The position numbers and the translations under genes are program-made. 64,000 nucleotides of DNA from Nitrosomonas sp. GTDB taxonomy: Bacteria; Pseudomonadota; Gammaproteobacteria; Burkholderiales; Nitrosomonadaceae. The stretch is from assembly GCF_019635155.1 (NCBI RefSeq), contig NZ_JAHBZY010000013.1:33422-97421 (forward strand), read 5' to 3'. The number at the start of each line of letters is the position of its first letter. Positions within the stretch are counted from its first letter, which is position 1. The notes under the pieces are model-generated. The model was not told the origin of the DNA, made no database searches, and saw only the letters and a program-made list of their open reading frames with translations. Shown here in pieces: positions 37,338 through 47,718 of this stretch.

Positions 37338-37367
37338 TTGCGGATTCAGAGTGGATTTTGTTAAAAT
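37338..37367 (+). promoter_or_regulatory. Possible promoter of ndk
   Basis: TTGCGG (37338-37343) and TAAAAT (37362-37367) with an 18-bp spacer lie 35 bp before the ndk start; TCTGGAG precedes the start codon as ribosome site. Confidence 0.45.
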
Positions 37368-37402
37368 AGCGTTTTTAATTTACTAATTTTCTGGAGAATT
37401 TA

Positions 37403-37828
37403 ATGGCAATTGAAAGAACGCTATCAATAATCAAACCTGATGCAGTCGCAAAAAATGTAATTGGTCAGATATATTCACGTTTTGAATCAAACGGCTTAAA
37501 AGTAATTGCAGCTCGGATGGTACATTTATCACAATCCGATGCCGAGCAATTCTATGCGGTGCATAAAGAGCGTCCTTTTTTTCGCGATCTTGTCAATTTT
37601 ATGATTTCCGGTCCAATCATGGTGCAAGTGCTGGAAGGGGAAGATGCCATTAAAAAAAATCGGGATTTGATGGGCGCGACAGATCCCCAAAAAGCAGAAA
37701 AAGGAACAATCCGTGCTGATTTCGCTGATAGTATTGATGCTAACGCAGTTCACGGTTCAGATGCGTCGGAAACGGCTGCAATTGAAATTGCTTGTTTTTT
37801 CCCAGCTTTAAATATTTATTCCCGCTAA
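37403..37828 (+). CDS. ndk: Nucleoside diphosphate kinase
   Basis: 141 residues, the normal bacterial length. It balances nucleoside triphosphate pools through a phosphohistidine intermediate. [12 protein letters not shown] opens the protein, and the catalytic His is in N-A-V-H-G-S-D-A. It starts the conserved ndk-rlmN-pilW-rodZ-ispG-hisS series. Confidence 0.98.
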   Translation: MAIERTLSIIKPDAVAKNVIGQIYSRFESNGLKVIAARMVHLSQSDAEQFYAVHKERPFFRDLVNFMISGPIMVQVLEGEDAIKKNRDLMGATDPQKAEKGTIRADFADSIDANAVHGSDASETAAIEIACFFPALNIYSR

Positions 37829-37856
37829 GAATAACTTTCCCATTCGTGACGCAATA

Positions 37857-38957
37857 GTGACAATCAATTTATTAAACTATGACAGTCAAGGATTGACTGA
37901 TTTTTGCATGAAAATTGGTGAGAGACCATTTCGTGCGAAACAGTTACTTCGGTGGATTCATCAATTCGGTGCGGCAGATTTCGCCGTAATGAGTGATTTA
38001 ACCAAAAGCTTGCGAGAAAAATTATCAACTATTGCAGTGATTGAATTACCTCGGATTATTGCGGACCATGTTGCGGAAGACGGAACAAGAAAATGGCTGT
38101 TATCAGTTGGAGCGGAAAACGGCATTGAGACGGTTTTTATTCCGGAAGCCAGTCGTGGCACCTTATGTGTCTCAAGCCAAGTTGGCTGTGCCTTGGCTTG
38201 TACTTTCTGCGCAACTGGAAAACAAGGTTTCAACCGGAATTTGACGGTTGCCGAGATCATTGGACAATTATGGATCGCAAATAAAACACTTGCGACAGTA
38301 AATGACGGTGATTTGGTTCAAGTCAATAAATCTGTTACTAATGTAGTCATGATGGGTATGGGCGAACCTTTGGCCAACTTCGAGAATGTTGTAACTGCGC
38401 TTGATTTGATGCTGGATGATCATGCCTATGGGCTTTCGCGACGCCGGGTTACTGTGAGTACTTCAGGATTGGTACCTGCAATGGACCGGTTGCGTGAACG
38501 TTGCCCTGTTGCTCTGGCTGTTTCGTTACATGCACCGAACGATGTGCTACGAGACCAGTTGGTGCCAATTAATAAAAAATACCCGCTAAAAGAATTGCTC
38601 GCAGCTTGCCAACGCTATTTACCTGCTGCTCCCAGGGATTTTATTACTTTCGAGTATGTCATGCTAAATGGCGTGAATGATAAAATCACTCATGCGCGTG
38701 AGCTGGTGAAATTAGTACAAGATATTCCCTGTAAATTTAATTTAATTCCATTTAATGCATTCTCAAACTCAGGTTTTACGCGCTCGACTTCAGAAGCGGT
38801 GCGTAATTTCCGGGATGTGTTAATGCAAGCCGGATTTGTTACAACAATAAGGAAAACACGTGGTGACGACATTGCGGCAGCTTGTGGCCAGCTCGCCGGA
38901 CAAGTAAAAGACAAATCAAAACGCACTGCTCGATCAATGATTGAGGCAGCTCAGTGA
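37857..38957 (+). CDS. rlmN: 23S rRNA A2503 / tRNA A37 methyltransferase RlmN
   Basis: 366 residues beginning with GTG. A radical-SAM enzyme: the iron-sulfur motif is [11 protein letters not shown] (CxxxCxxC). The resolving Cys near the C-terminus lies in D-I-A-A-A-C-G-Q-L. It methylates C2 of A2503 in 23S rRNA and A37 in some tRNAs. It overlaps the next gene, pilW, by four bases (GTGA). Confidence 0.97.
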   Translation: MTINLLNYDSQGLTDFCMKIGERPFRAKQLLRWIHQFGAADFAVMSDLTKSLREKLSTIAVIELPRIIADHVAEDGTRKWLLSVGAENGIETVFIPEASRGTLCVSSQVGCALACTFCATGKQGFNRNLTVAEIIGQLWIANKTLATVNDGDLVQVNKSVTNVVMMGMGEPLANFENVVTALDLMLDDHAYGLSRRRVTVSTSGLVPAMDRLRERCPVALAVSLHAPNDVLRDQLVPINKKYPLKELLAACQRYLPAAPRDFITFEYVMLNGVNDKITHARELVKLVQDIPCKFNLIPFNAFSNSGFTRSTSEAVRNFRDVLMQAGFVTTIRKTRGDDIAAACGQLAGQVKDKSKRTARSMIEAAQ

Positions 38958-39739
38958 AGCATATTGTTGTTTTGGTTTTCTTATTCTTTATGATTGCGTG
39001 GCTTGGCGGTTGTGTGCAACAGCCGATTGAAGGCGGATTAGTGGTGCAGAACAACTCAGCCAGAGCTGTTCAGAGCGCGAAAATACATACGGAACTTGCT
39101 GCCGAGTACTTTCATCGAAATCAGTTCGATATTGCGATTGAAGAAATAACTGAAGCGCTTAAGGCGCAGTCAAATTATGCACCTGCCTATAACGTCCTTG
39201 GTTTGATCAATATGACGTTGAATGACAACAATAAAGCTTTAGAGAGTTTTGAACGCGCCATCCGGTTAGCGCCAAAAAATTCAGAGATTCATAACAACTT
39301 CGGTTGGTTCTTGTGTCAACGTTTACCTGCGCGTATGGATGAAGCCATCAATTATTTCATGAATGCGGCGAATGATCCTCTGTACCCAACACCTGAAATG
39401 TCTTACACCAACGCAGGAGTCTGTGAACTAAAACGCCAAAAATATAAAGAGGCAAGATCGTTTCTCAATAAAGCATTATCCCTTCAAACTGATTATTTGC
39501 CTGCCGCGATTGGGTTAATCGGTCTTGATTTGCAAAGCGGCCACTTAACAGAGGCAAAGACAAAGCTTTCGCTGATGCTACAAAATAATGCACCCGCTCC
39601 TGAAATATTACTGATGGCGGTAAAGTTCGAACAGGCTATGGGTAATCAATTGGCGGCGGATAGCTACTCTTATCAATTACAGAAGCATTTTCCGGAATCC
39701 AAGGAAGCAGCAGCAATTCGGGAGGGTAAGCTAAAATGA
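38954..39739 (+). CDS. pilW: Type IV pilus biogenesis lipoprotein PilW/PilF
   Basis: 261 residues starting at GTG. The signal ends in a lipobox (L-G-G-C at about residue 20). The rest is a series of tetratricopeptide repeats ([16 protein letters not shown] and N-V-L-G-L-I-N-M-T). The outer-membrane lipoprotein helps assemble or stabilise the PilQ secretin. Its position between rlmN and rodZ is the standard one. It overlaps rodZ by ATGA. Confidence 0.93.
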   Translation: MKHIVVLVFLFFMIAWLGGCVQQPIEGGLVVQNNSARAVQSAKIHTELAAEYFHRNQFDIAIEEITEALKAQSNYAPAYNVLGLINMTLNDNNKALESFERAIRLAPKNSEIHNNFGWFLCQRLPARMDEAINYFMNAANDPLYPTPEMSYTNAGVCELKRQKYKEARSFLNKALSLQTDYLPAAIGLIGLDLQSGHLTEAKTKLSLMLQNNAPAPEILLMAVKFEQAMGNQLAADSYSYQLQKHFPESKEAAAIREGKLK

Positions 39740-40902
39740 CCAATATTAGGGATCAAAAGCTCAATATTTCAGATTACGATTCTGAAGAAGATAGGAATCA
39801 ACTTGCTTTAGAAAAGAATGAATTTGTCAACATCACGGAAGAACAAGCTATGAATGTTAACTCATTGCCATCCGATTTAAACAAAGAAGTTGAGAATAAT
39901 AAATCAATAGAGGCTTATCACGATCAACCGGAAGCGCGTAGTAATAATTTTGATTTCCAACAATCATCTGCGAACTCAGGCAATATCAATACAGCAAACT
40001 CGCTCAATAGTGTTGGACATTCACTTCGCAATGCAAGGTTAGCAAAAAAATTGAACGTGGAAGATGTTGCGCGACAGTTGCGGCTCTCCGTTCAGCAGAT
40101 TGAGGCTATTGAAAGAGAGGATTTTGAGAAATTACCTGGTCGGACATTTTTACGCGGTTTTATCCGGAATTATGCGAATCTGGTTCAGCTTGATCCATCG
40201 CCGTTACTGAAAATGCTGCCTGCACCAACCCGTGTCATATCAACCCATGAAAATACGCCATTCAAGAATACGCAAATATCATTTTCTTCTCAGCGAAAAA
40301 GCGCTAGAAATAATTCTTTAACCATTATCAGCATTGTTTTTATCGTAATCGTAGGTATTTATTTCTTATTTGGAAATAACTTTCTCATAAATAACGAACT
40401 CAATAATAAGGATGTTGTAAGTGATGTTAAGATTGATTCAGAAACTGCTACTGTTGACATCCCACTAACCTTACCGGCGGTTACAAAATACGAAACCATT
40501 CCCGTAGTTAAACAATCACCGGAATTGGATGATAGTGGAAATAATCAAACTCTTCTTAACCCTGCGTCAGAAGCAGAATCAGAGCCACCGCCTCCGGCGA
40601 GTGTTTCTGAAGAAAAACCAAATGCACCCGAGGTAAAAAAACCTGCCGCGCTTCCAGATGGTAAAGATCATCTATTTTTCACCTTTACAGAGGATTCGTG
40701 GATTAAAGTTGTTGATGGGTCGGGGGCTTCTTTATTTGAGCAACTCAAAAAAGCGGGGAGTGAACAGGCTATCGCCGGGAAAAAGCCTTTCTCTATCGTG
40801 ATTGGCAATGCATCAGGTGCTAATCTAACCTATAATGATAAAGAAATCGATATTTCTACTTATAAAAGACGAGACGGAACGGCGCGATTTAAACTCGAAT
40901 AA
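39736..40902 (+). CDS. rodZ: RodZ-like cytoskeletal regulator
   Basis: 388 residues. A long polar N-terminal extension (about 90 residues, longer than in E. coli) precedes a Cro/C1-type helix-turn-helix (S-L-R-N-A-R-L-A-K-K-L-N-V-E-D-V-A). One membrane helix follows at about 195-215, then a Pro-rich linker and the C-terminal DUF4115 domain (F-T-F-T-E-D-S-W-I-K-V-V-D). RodZ links MreB to the wall synthesis machinery. Confidence 0.92.
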   Translation: MTNIRDQKLNISDYDSEEDRNQLALEKNEFVNITEEQAMNVNSLPSDLNKEVENNKSIEAYHDQPEARSNNFDFQQSSANSGNINTANSLNSVGHSLRNARLAKKLNVEDVARQLRLSVQQIEAIEREDFEKLPGRTFLRGFIRNYANLVQLDPSPLLKMLPAPTRVISTHENTPFKNTQISFSSQRKSARNNSLTIISIVFIVIVGIYFLFGNNFLINNELNNKDVVSDVKIDSETATVDIPLTLPAVTKYETIPVVKQSPELDDSGNNQTLLNPASEAESEPPPPASVSEEKPNAPEVKKPAALPDGKDHLFFTFTEDSWIKVVDGSGASLFEQLKKAGSEQAIAGKKPFSIVIGNASGANLTYNDKEIDISTYKRRDGTARFKLE

Positions 40903-40938
40903 ACCTTATTGATAATAAACTGATTACATTTCTTCAAA

Positions 40939-42177
40939 ATGCCTGAAAATAGTTTTTCGATAACCCGTCGCTCCAGTGTAGGTGTTCGGGTTGGTAATAT
41001 TATGGTCGGTGGTAGAGCGCCGATTGTGGTGCAATCCATGACCAATACTGACACGGTCGATGAAGTTGCAACAACTGAGCAAGTTGCCCAATTAGCGCGC
41101 GCTGGTTCCGAGCTGGTCCGTATCACTGTCAACTCGATGGAAGCAGCGAAAGCGGTAGCTGGAATTCGTATGCGACTTGATGATATCGGGTGTCATGTGC
41201 CATTAGTCGGTGATTTTCACTTTAATGGTCATAAATTGCTGACCAGTTATCCCGAATGCGCAAAAGCATTGGCAAAATTCCGAATCAACCCTGGGAATGT
41301 CGGTCATGGCAAGAAGCGTGACGAACAATTCGCTACTCTGATCGAAACAGCTTGTAAATTCGATAAACCGGTACGTATCGGCGTTAACTGGGGTAGTCTC
41401 GACCCCGAAATGCTTGCAAGAATAATGGATGAAAATGCAGCTTCGGATGATCCGCAAGATGCAAAATATGTCATGCGGGAAGCATTGATTACCTCCGCAC
41501 TCGAAAGCGCAGCGAAGGCGGAAGAAATTGGCTTGACCCGGAATAAAATCATACTGTCATGCAAGGTAAGCGGGGTGCAGGATTTGATTATGGTATACCG
41601 CGAATTGGCTACCCGTTGCGACTACGCATTGCATTTAGGTTTGACAGAAGCCGGCATGGGGTCCAAAGGTATTGTGGCATCGACAGCGGCATTAGCGGTG
41701 CTTCTACAGGAAGGTATCGGCGATACTATTCGCATTTCATTAACGCCTGAGCCGGGTGGAACTCGTTCTCGAGAGGTGATTGTTGCACAAGAGATTCTGC
41801 AAACGATGGGGCTTCGTGCGTTTGTGCCATTAGTAGCCGCATGTCCGGGATGCGGTCGCACCACGAGTACATATTTTCAGGAATTGGCTGAGAGTATTCA
41901 AGCTTATGTACGCGATGAAATGATCACCTGGCGCGAGCAATATGACGGCGTGGAAAATATGACGTTGGCTGTGATGGGTTGTGTGGTGAATGGTCCCGGC
42001 GAAAGCAAGCACGCCAATATCGGTATCAGTTTACCAGGATCCGGTGAAAATCCGGTTGCACCGGTTTTTGTGGATGGGCAAAAAACGGTGACATTAAAAG
42101 GGGATAACATCGCCAATGAATTCCGTGCAATTGTCGATCAATATGTCAGCGAAAAATATCCAAGAAAAGCTGTCTGA
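40939..42177 (+). CDS. ispG: 4-hydroxy-3-methylbut-2-en-1-yl diphosphate synthase
   Basis: 412 residues. An iron-sulfur enzyme of the MEP isoprenoid route that reduces methylerythritol cyclodiphosphate. The cluster cysteines are in A-C-P-G-C-G-R-T and [10 protein letters not shown]. The barrel domain has V-Q-S-M-T-N-T-D-T. The stop overlaps the hisS start by one base (TGATG). Confidence 0.97.
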   Translation: MPENSFSITRRSSVGVRVGNIMVGGRAPIVVQSMTNTDTVDEVATTEQVAQLARAGSELVRITVNSMEAAKAVAGIRMRLDDIGCHVPLVGDFHFNGHKLLTSYPECAKALAKFRINPGNVGHGKKRDEQFATLIETACKFDKPVRIGVNWGSLDPEMLARIMDENAASDDPQDAKYVMREALITSALESAAKAEEIGLTRNKIILSCKVSGVQDLIMVYRELATRCDYALHLGLTEAGMGSKGIVASTAALAVLLQEGIGDTIRISLTPEPGGTRSREVIVAQEILQTMGLRAFVPLVAACPGCGRTTSTYFQELAESIQAYVRDEMITWREQYDGVENMTLAVMGCVVNGPGESKHANIGISLPGSGENPVAPVFVDGQKTVTLKGDNIANEFRAIVDQYVSEKYPRKAV

Positions 42178-43451
42178 TGGTTAATGGTATCAAAGCAATC
42201 CGCGGGATGAACGACATCCTGCCGCATGAATCCTATTTCTGGTCACATTTTGAAATGAAGATGCAGCAATGGCTGGCTGCATACGGTTATCGCAATATCC
42301 GTACGCCGATCGTTGAGCAAACTGATTTGTTTATTCGGTCTATCGGTGAAGTAACCGATATTGTCGAAAAAGAGATGTATACTTTCGTCGACCATCTGAA
42401 CAATGATAGCCTAACGCTGCGCCCGGAAGGAACCGCTTCATGTGTTCGGGCTGTTATCGAGCATAATCTTTTATATTCCGGACCCCAACGGCTTTATTAC
42501 GCCGGTCCGATGTTTCGCCATGAACGTCCGCAAAAAGGCCGTTACCGCCAATTTCACCAAGTGGGTGTCGAAGCACTGGGATTCGCAGGGCCTGATATCG
42601 ATGCCGAATTAATAATCATGTGTTCACGGTTTTGGCAATCATTAGGGATTTCTGGTTTGCGATTGGAAATCAGTACCTTGGGAAATGCCGAAACGCGCGC
42701 ATTATATCGTACGCGGTTAATTAAATATTTTGAACAGCACCGTGAAGCGCTTGATGAAGATGCACTAAGACGTATGCATTCCAACCCCTTGCGTATTCTG
42801 GACAGTAAAAATCCAGGCATGCAAGCGATCATTGAAAATGCACCGAAGCTAATTGACGATTTGGATGTTGAGTCATATGATCATTTTGAATCATTGCAAG
42901 GCATACTTCGGGAACAAGGCATCAATTTTCAGATCAATTTGCGTCTGGTACGTGGGCTTGATTACTACAATCGCACGGTATTCGAATGGGTTACTGACAA
43001 ACTGGGCGCGCAAAGTACGGTTTGTGCCGGAGGGCGCTATGATGGACTAATAGCGCAAGTCGGGGGGAAATCGGCGCCAGCTTGCGGATTCGCCATGGGG
43101 GTAGAGCGGTTGCTTGCTTTAATGCAAGAAACCGGCAACCCTGTAAAACAACCTGTTCCCGATATTTACGTTGTTCATCAAGGTGAACAAGTTGCGAATT
43201 ATGCATGGAAATGTGCGGAGCTTCTTCGCGATGAGGGCTTCGACGTTGTCTTGCACTGCGGAGGAGGTAACTTCAAAGCCCAAATGAAAAAAGCGGATGC
43301 TTCGGGTGCGTCTTATGCCGTGATAATAGGCGATGAAGAGTTAAAAACAGAAGAAGTGACTCTTAAACCGTTGCGCGAGCCTGTAAAACAAGCAAGCGTC
43401 AAATTGATCGATATAAGCGAAATTATCAGAAAAGAACATTTAAAGAGTTAG
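42177..43451 (+). CDS. hisS: Histidyl-tRNA synthetase
   Basis: 424 residues, class II. Motif 1 is near [10 protein letters not shown], motif 2 is [14 protein letters not shown], the His-binding signature is L-V-R-G-L-D-Y-Y, and motif 3 is G-F-A-M-G-V-E-R-L. The C-terminal anticodon domain is complete. It is translationally coupled to ispG. Confidence 0.98.
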   Translation: MVNGIKAIRGMNDILPHESYFWSHFEMKMQQWLAAYGYRNIRTPIVEQTDLFIRSIGEVTDIVEKEMYTFVDHLNNDSLTLRPEGTASCVRAVIEHNLLYSGPQRLYYAGPMFRHERPQKGRYRQFHQVGVEALGFAGPDIDAELIIMCSRFWQSLGISGLRLEISTLGNAETRALYRTRLIKYFEQHREALDEDALRRMHSNPLRILDSKNPGMQAIIENAPKLIDDLDVESYDHFESLQGILREQGINFQINLRLVRGLDYYNRTVFEWVTDKLGAQSTVCAGGRYDGLIAQVGGKSAPACGFAMGVERLLALMQETGNPVKQPVPDIYVVHQGEQVANYAWKCAELLRDEGFDVVLHCGGGNFKAQMKKADASGASYAVIIGDEELKTEEVTLKPLREPVKQASVKLIDISEIIRKEHLKS

Positions 43452-43460
43452 GAAAATCGA

Positions 43461-44096
43461 ATGGCTACTCATCACGAAGATCAGGAAAGAATCGAAGGAC
43501 TCAAAGCATGGTGGGGACAATACGGCACCATCATTATTGTTGTTTTAACTGTCGCTGTCGCGACAATGGGCGCCAATAAGGCGTGGAATTACTATCAACA
43601 GCAGCAATCACAACAAGCAGCGGATCTTTATGCATTATTAAAACAAATCCAGGAAACGGAAGACGCCGGAAAAATTAATGATGCGGCGGAGTTGTTAACG
43701 GCAGGCTATTCTTCCAGCGGCTATGCCTCCCGTGCGGCGCTTATAGCGGCGTTGGCGGATACGCAAGCCGGCAATTACCCGCGCGCCATAAAAAATCTGC
43801 AATGGGTGATTGATCATGCAAAAGAAACGGAACTCCATGACTTAGCACGTCTTAGAATGTCAGGAATATTGCTGGATGAAGAAAAATATGATGAAGCTCT
43901 GCGCATTCTTAATGCCGGGCATAGCGAAGCGTTTGCCGGATTGTATCTGGATCGCAAAGGCGATATTCAGGCTGCCGCTCAGAAAATTTCTGAAGCTCGG
44001 CTTAGCTATCAAGCTTCAATCGACAAGCTGAGCAAAAGTAATAATTATTACAATATCGTGCAAATGAAATTGGATGCATTGGGTGAATCCGAATAA
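43461..44096 (+). CDS. yfgM: YfgM-like tetratricopeptide membrane protein
   Basis: 211 residues. A short cytoplasmic N-terminus (E-D-Q-E-R-I-E-G-L-K-A-W-W), one membrane helix (about 24-43), then TPR-like helices with Q-Q-S-Q-Q-A-A-D-L-Y-A-L-L. The family is the ancillary SecYEG translocon subunit that hands exported proteins to periplasmic chaperones. It lies between hisS and bamB, as in most proteobacteria. Confidence 0.92.
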   Translation: MATHHEDQERIEGLKAWWGQYGTIIIVVLTVAVATMGANKAWNYYQQQQSQQAADLYALLKQIQETEDAGKINDAAELLTAGYSSSGYASRAALIAALADTQAGNYPRAIKNLQWVIDHAKETELHDLARLRMSGILLDEEKYDEALRILNAGHSEAFAGLYLDRKGDIQAAAQKISEARLSYQASIDKLSKSNNYYNIVQMKLDALGESE

Positions 44097-44104
44097 TCAT
44101 CATT

Positions 44105-45334
44105 GTGACTGTTTTATTGAATTTCACTAAGCGCTGGCTGCGATCTATCTTTTGCTCATTATCGATAGCGGTATTAACCACCGGTTGTGGCAGCATGATC
44201 AACCCGTTCAATACGCGCCTTATCGAGGATATAAGCACGGGAATATCGGACATGTTTGTCGAAAATGAAGTAATCGTTTATGACAAAGAAGAACTCAACG
44301 CATTAAAAGCCACCGACAAAATTCCGGCAAAATGGAAAAATAAAGTCAGCGAGAATGAGATCGCCGCTTTTTATCCGGCATATGAAAACGGCGCTGTATA
44401 CATTGCGGATGAAAGTGGCAAGTTAACAAAATATGAAGCGGCAACCGGAAAACAGCTTTGGCAAATTAAAACCCAAAACAAGTTTTCTGCGGGTGTCGGT
44501 ATCGGTGAAGGCATTATTCTGGTTGGAACATTCAAAGGCGAAGTGCTCGCCTACAACGAATCAGGCCATATGTTATGGCAAGCGACAGTTACCAGTGAAA
44601 TTCTAAGCCCGCCGCAGATACAAAATAGCATTGTTGTGGTACGCACTGTCGATGGCCGAATTTTCGGGCTTGATGCAGTCGATGGCAAGCGTAAATGGAT
44701 TTATCAAGGCGCAACACCACCACTAACAGTGCGCAGCACTGCCGGAATTACGCTCGCGCATGGCGCGGTTTTTGCTGGCTTTCCCGGTGGAAAAATGATC
44801 GCCATGAGTTTGTTTAATGGCAATATCGGATGGGAAGTAACCGTTTCACAACCCCGCGGTGTAACCGAGCTTGAGCGGATGACGGACATTACCAGCTCGC
44901 CGGTGGTTAATAATCGGCTTGTCTGCGCAGTTGCTTATCAAGGCCGCTTGGCATGTTTTGCAATCAATGACGGAACGCAAATTTGGTCACGTGAATCATC
45001 CAGCAGCGCCGGTTTAGCGATGGATAATGACTATGTCTATGTAACGGAAGATAAAGGAGTTGTTGCCGCTTATGATTTGCTTAGTGGCGCCAGCATGTGG
45101 AAACAAAGCCGTTTAGGCAGCAAAAAACTGACCAGGCCAATCATCAAAGGTCAGTATATCGTGGTTAGCGATGACAAAGGCTTTGTAAACATCTTGCGAA
45201 ATTATGACGGCTTATTGATCGCGCGTTCCGCGACAGATGGAAGTATGATTCATAATTCCGCCAGTCAAATGCCGGATGGTGTTGTGGTTCAAACTGCGAA
45301 AGGCGGAATCTACGCATTTAGCGAGCAATTCTAG
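44105..45334 (+). CDS. bamB: Outer-membrane assembly lipoprotein BamB
   Basis: 409 residues starting with GTG. Signal with lipobox L-T-T-G-C-G-S near residue 28, then an eight-bladed PQQ-type beta propeller (repeated A-A-T-G-K-Q-L-W, V-D-G-K-R-K-W-I-Y, N-G-N-I-G-W-E). It supports BamA in inserting beta-barrel proteins. Confidence 0.96.
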   Translation: MTVLLNFTKRWLRSIFCSLSIAVLTTGCGSMINPFNTRLIEDISTGISDMFVENEVIVYDKEELNALKATDKIPAKWKNKVSENEIAAFYPAYENGAVYIADESGKLTKYEAATGKQLWQIKTQNKFSAGVGIGEGIILVGTFKGEVLAYNESGHMLWQATVTSEILSPPQIQNSIVVVRTVDGRIFGLDAVDGKRKWIYQGATPPLTVRSTAGITLAHGAVFAGFPGGKMIAMSLFNGNIGWEVTVSQPRGVTELERMTDITSSPVVNNRLVCAVAYQGRLACFAINDGTQIWSRESSSSAGLAMDNDYVYVTEDKGVVAAYDLLSGASMWKQSRLGSKKLTRPIIKGQYIVVSDDKGFVNILRNYDGLLIARSATDGSMIHNSASQMPDGVVVQTAKGGIYAFSEQF

Positions 45335-45417
45335 AGACACTGATTTTAGGTCGTCAAGGCTTACACTGCCATTTTTAAACACACATCATGCTGTGTCATT
45401 ACATACAGCAAAGAATC

Positions 45418-46815
45418 ATGAAACCTACACTTGTCTTAGTTGGCCGTCCAAACGTTGGAAAATCGACGCTCTTCAATCGATTAACACGAACGCGTGATGC
45501 GATCGTGGCCGATATTCCCGGCTTAACGCGAGATCGTCATTATGGAACTGGCCGGGTAGGCGATAAGCCGTATTTAGTGATGGATACCGGCGGTCTTGAA
45601 CCAGTGGCGAAAGATGGCATTATGCATGCAATGGCCAAGCAGACGTTGCAAGCAATTGACGAAGCCGACAAAGTATTGTTTATCGTTGATGGCCGTCAAG
45701 GGGTTACGGCGCATGATCGTATGATTGCAGAGCAATTACGCAAATCCGGCCAAAAAATATTGCTGGTGGTCAATAAAACGGAAGGTATGGCCACCGCCGT
45801 TGTTACAGCGGAATTTCATGAATTAGGATTAGGGGATCCTTGCGCCGTATCGGCAATGCATGGCGATCATATCCGGGAATTGGCGGATTTGGCGCTCATG
45901 GAGTTTCCGGATGTTGAGGAAGAGCATTCGAAAGAAAAACATCCAAAAATCGCGATTGTTGGCCGCCCGAATGTTGGGAAATCAACGCTCATCAATTCAC
46001 TGCTCGGTGAAGAACGCGTCATAGCATTCGATCAGCCCGGCACCACGCGTGATAGTATTTATATTGATTTCATACATCGAAACAAGCAATACACACTCAT
46101 TGATACGGCGGGATTACGCCGCCGCGGACATGTTCATGAAGTTGTCGAAAAATTCTCGGTCATCAAAACTTTACAAACGATTGAAGACGCCAACGTAGTG
46201 ATCCTGGTGTTAGACGCGCGCCAGGAAATTTCCGATCAAGATGCACATATTGCGGGATTTATTTTGGAGACAGGCTGCGCATTGGTTATTGCCGCGAATA
46301 AATGGGATGGACTTGATGAGTATCAACGCGACAATATCAAACGTGAAATCAATCGGAAACTAGGATTCTTAAGTTTTGCGGAGTTGCATTATATTTCGGC
46401 GCTGCATGGTACCGGTATCAAAAAATTAATGCCTGCAATCGACAAAGCCTATGCAGCTGCCATGGCGGATTTATCAACACCTAAGCTGACACGCGCTTTA
46501 ATTGCGGCGGTTGAGAAACACCCACCACCACGCGGCGGGATGTCGCGTCCTAAATTGCGTTATGCGCACCAGGGCGGCTCCAATCCGCCGCTGGTAATTG
46601 TACATGGCAGTATGCTCAATCATGTGCCGGAAAGTTATCGGCGTTACTTGGAAAATACTTTCCGGGAGGTTTTTCAACTGCATGGCACGCCGTTACGCGT
46701 TGATTTCAAAATGGGAACCAATCCTTATGCTGACAAAAAACCGGCGCCGCCAACGGAAGAAGAGCTTCGCCGCGCGCATAACCGTCGCCGCCGTAACCGA
46801 AAGAAATACGGGTAA
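45418..46815 (+). CDS. der: Double-GTPase ribosome assembly factor Der
   Basis: 465 residues from the ATG at 45418, where [16 protein letters not shown] begins; an upstream in-frame ATG at 45388 would add ten atypical residues. A second GTPase domain starts at [11 protein letters not shown] about residue 180, and a KH-like C-terminal domain follows. Der is needed for 50S subunit assembly. Confidence 0.97.
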   Translation: MKPTLVLVGRPNVGKSTLFNRLTRTRDAIVADIPGLTRDRHYGTGRVGDKPYLVMDTGGLEPVAKDGIMHAMAKQTLQAIDEADKVLFIVDGRQGVTAHDRMIAEQLRKSGQKILLVVNKTEGMATAVVTAEFHELGLGDPCAVSAMHGDHIRELADLALMEFPDVEEEHSKEKHPKIAIVGRPNVGKSTLINSLLGEERVIAFDQPGTTRDSIYIDFIHRNKQYTLIDTAGLRRRGHVHEVVEKFSVIKTLQTIEDANVVILVLDARQEISDQDAHIAGFILETGCALVIAANKWDGLDEYQRDNIKREINRKLGFLSFAELHYISALHGTGIKKLMPAIDKAYAAAMADLSTPKLTRALIAAVEKHPPPRGGMSRPKLRYAHQGGSNPPLVIVHGSMLNHVPESYRRYLENTFREVFQLHGTPLRVDFKMGTNPYADKKPAPPTEEELRRAHNRRRRNRKKYG

Positions 46816-46831
46816 CATTTCATAACATAGG

Positions 46832-47494
46832 ATGCCGCACGATTCATTGATGGATATTATCGACTGTCAACAATGCGAACGTTTATACAATTTCTTGCGA
46901 TCGGTTAAATCCAAACATCCGGATTATCATGCACGCCCGGTCGCAGCTTTTGGTGATGTCACAGCGAAATTGCTAATTGTCGGTTTGGCACCCGGAATGC
47001 ATGGGGCAAATCGAACAGGGCGGCCATTCACCGGGGATTATGCGGGGGTTTTATTGTATAAGACCCTACACCAATTCGGTTTTGCAACAAGCCCGGAATC
47101 AGTTTCAGCAGTCGATGATTTGCAATTGATCGGTTGCCGTATTACGAATGCAGTCAAATGCTTACCTCCTGAAAATAAACCGATTCCTGAAGAAATTAAG
47201 CAGTGCAATCGCTATCTGTCTACGGAGTTACGGCAATTTACGAAAAACGGCGGAACCGCCGTGCTGGCACTAGGTACCGTTGCACATCGAGCGGTGTTGA
47301 TGGGGTTGCAGTTGAAAGCAAAGGATTATCCATTCGCACACGGCGCAGTGCATTCGTTGATTCAAGGTCATCAAAACGGGAAAGGATTACGACTTTATGA
47401 CAGCTATCATTGCAGCCGCTACAATACGCAAACCAAACGCTTGACCGCGGAAATGTTTGAGCACGTGTTTTCGCGGATTGCCGCTGATTTTTAA
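46832..47494 (+). CDS. Family 5 (UdgB-type) uracil-DNA glycosylase
   Basis: 220 residues. Motif A reads G-L-A-P-G-M-H-G-A-N-R-T-G-R-P-F-T-G-D, characteristic of iron-sulfur UdgB enzymes that lack the usual Asp in this motif. Motif B is S-Y-H-C-S-R-Y-N-T-Q. Cysteines at the N-terminus (C-Q-Q-C), in A-V-K-C-L-P-P and in E-I-K-Q-C-N-R could hold the 4Fe-4S cluster. It removes uracil and related lesions from DNA. It lies 16 bp after der. Confidence 0.88.
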   Translation: MPHDSLMDIIDCQQCERLYNFLRSVKSKHPDYHARPVAAFGDVTAKLLIVGLAPGMHGANRTGRPFTGDYAGVLLYKTLHQFGFATSPESVSAVDDLQLIGCRITNAVKCLPPENKPIPEEIKQCNRYLSTELRQFTKNGGTAVLALGTVAHRAVLMGLQLKAKDYPFAHGAVHSLIQGHQNGKGLRLYDSYHCSRYNTQTKRLTAEMFEHVFSRIAADF

Positions 47495-47524
47495 GCTTAC
47501 AATCACTTCAAAGGAGAATTTTCA

Positions 47525-47713
47525 ATGCCGTACGTCAATATTCGCGTGGCTGGAACATTAACACGCGAACAAAAACAGCAAATTGCGACAGAGATTACCG
47601 ATACGCTTGAACGCATCGCAAAAAAACCGAAATCTTATACGTATATCTGCTTCGATGAGCTTCCGGATGAAAATTGGGCCGTTGCCGGAAAACTGCTGAG
47701 CAACGAGGATTAA
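47525..47713 (+). CDS. 4-oxalocrotonate tautomerase-like protein
   Basis: 62 residues with an AAGGAG ribosome site. Pro follows the initiator Met (M-P-Y-V-N-I-R-V-A-G) and would be the catalytic base after Met removal. Length and fold pattern match the tautomerase superfamily. The natural substrate is unknown; it sits between a uracil glycosylase and uvrC. Confidence 0.88.
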   Translation: MPYVNIRVAGTLTREQKQQIATEITDTLERIAKKPKSYTYICFDELPDENWAVAGKLLSNED

Positions 47714-47718
47714 ATAGT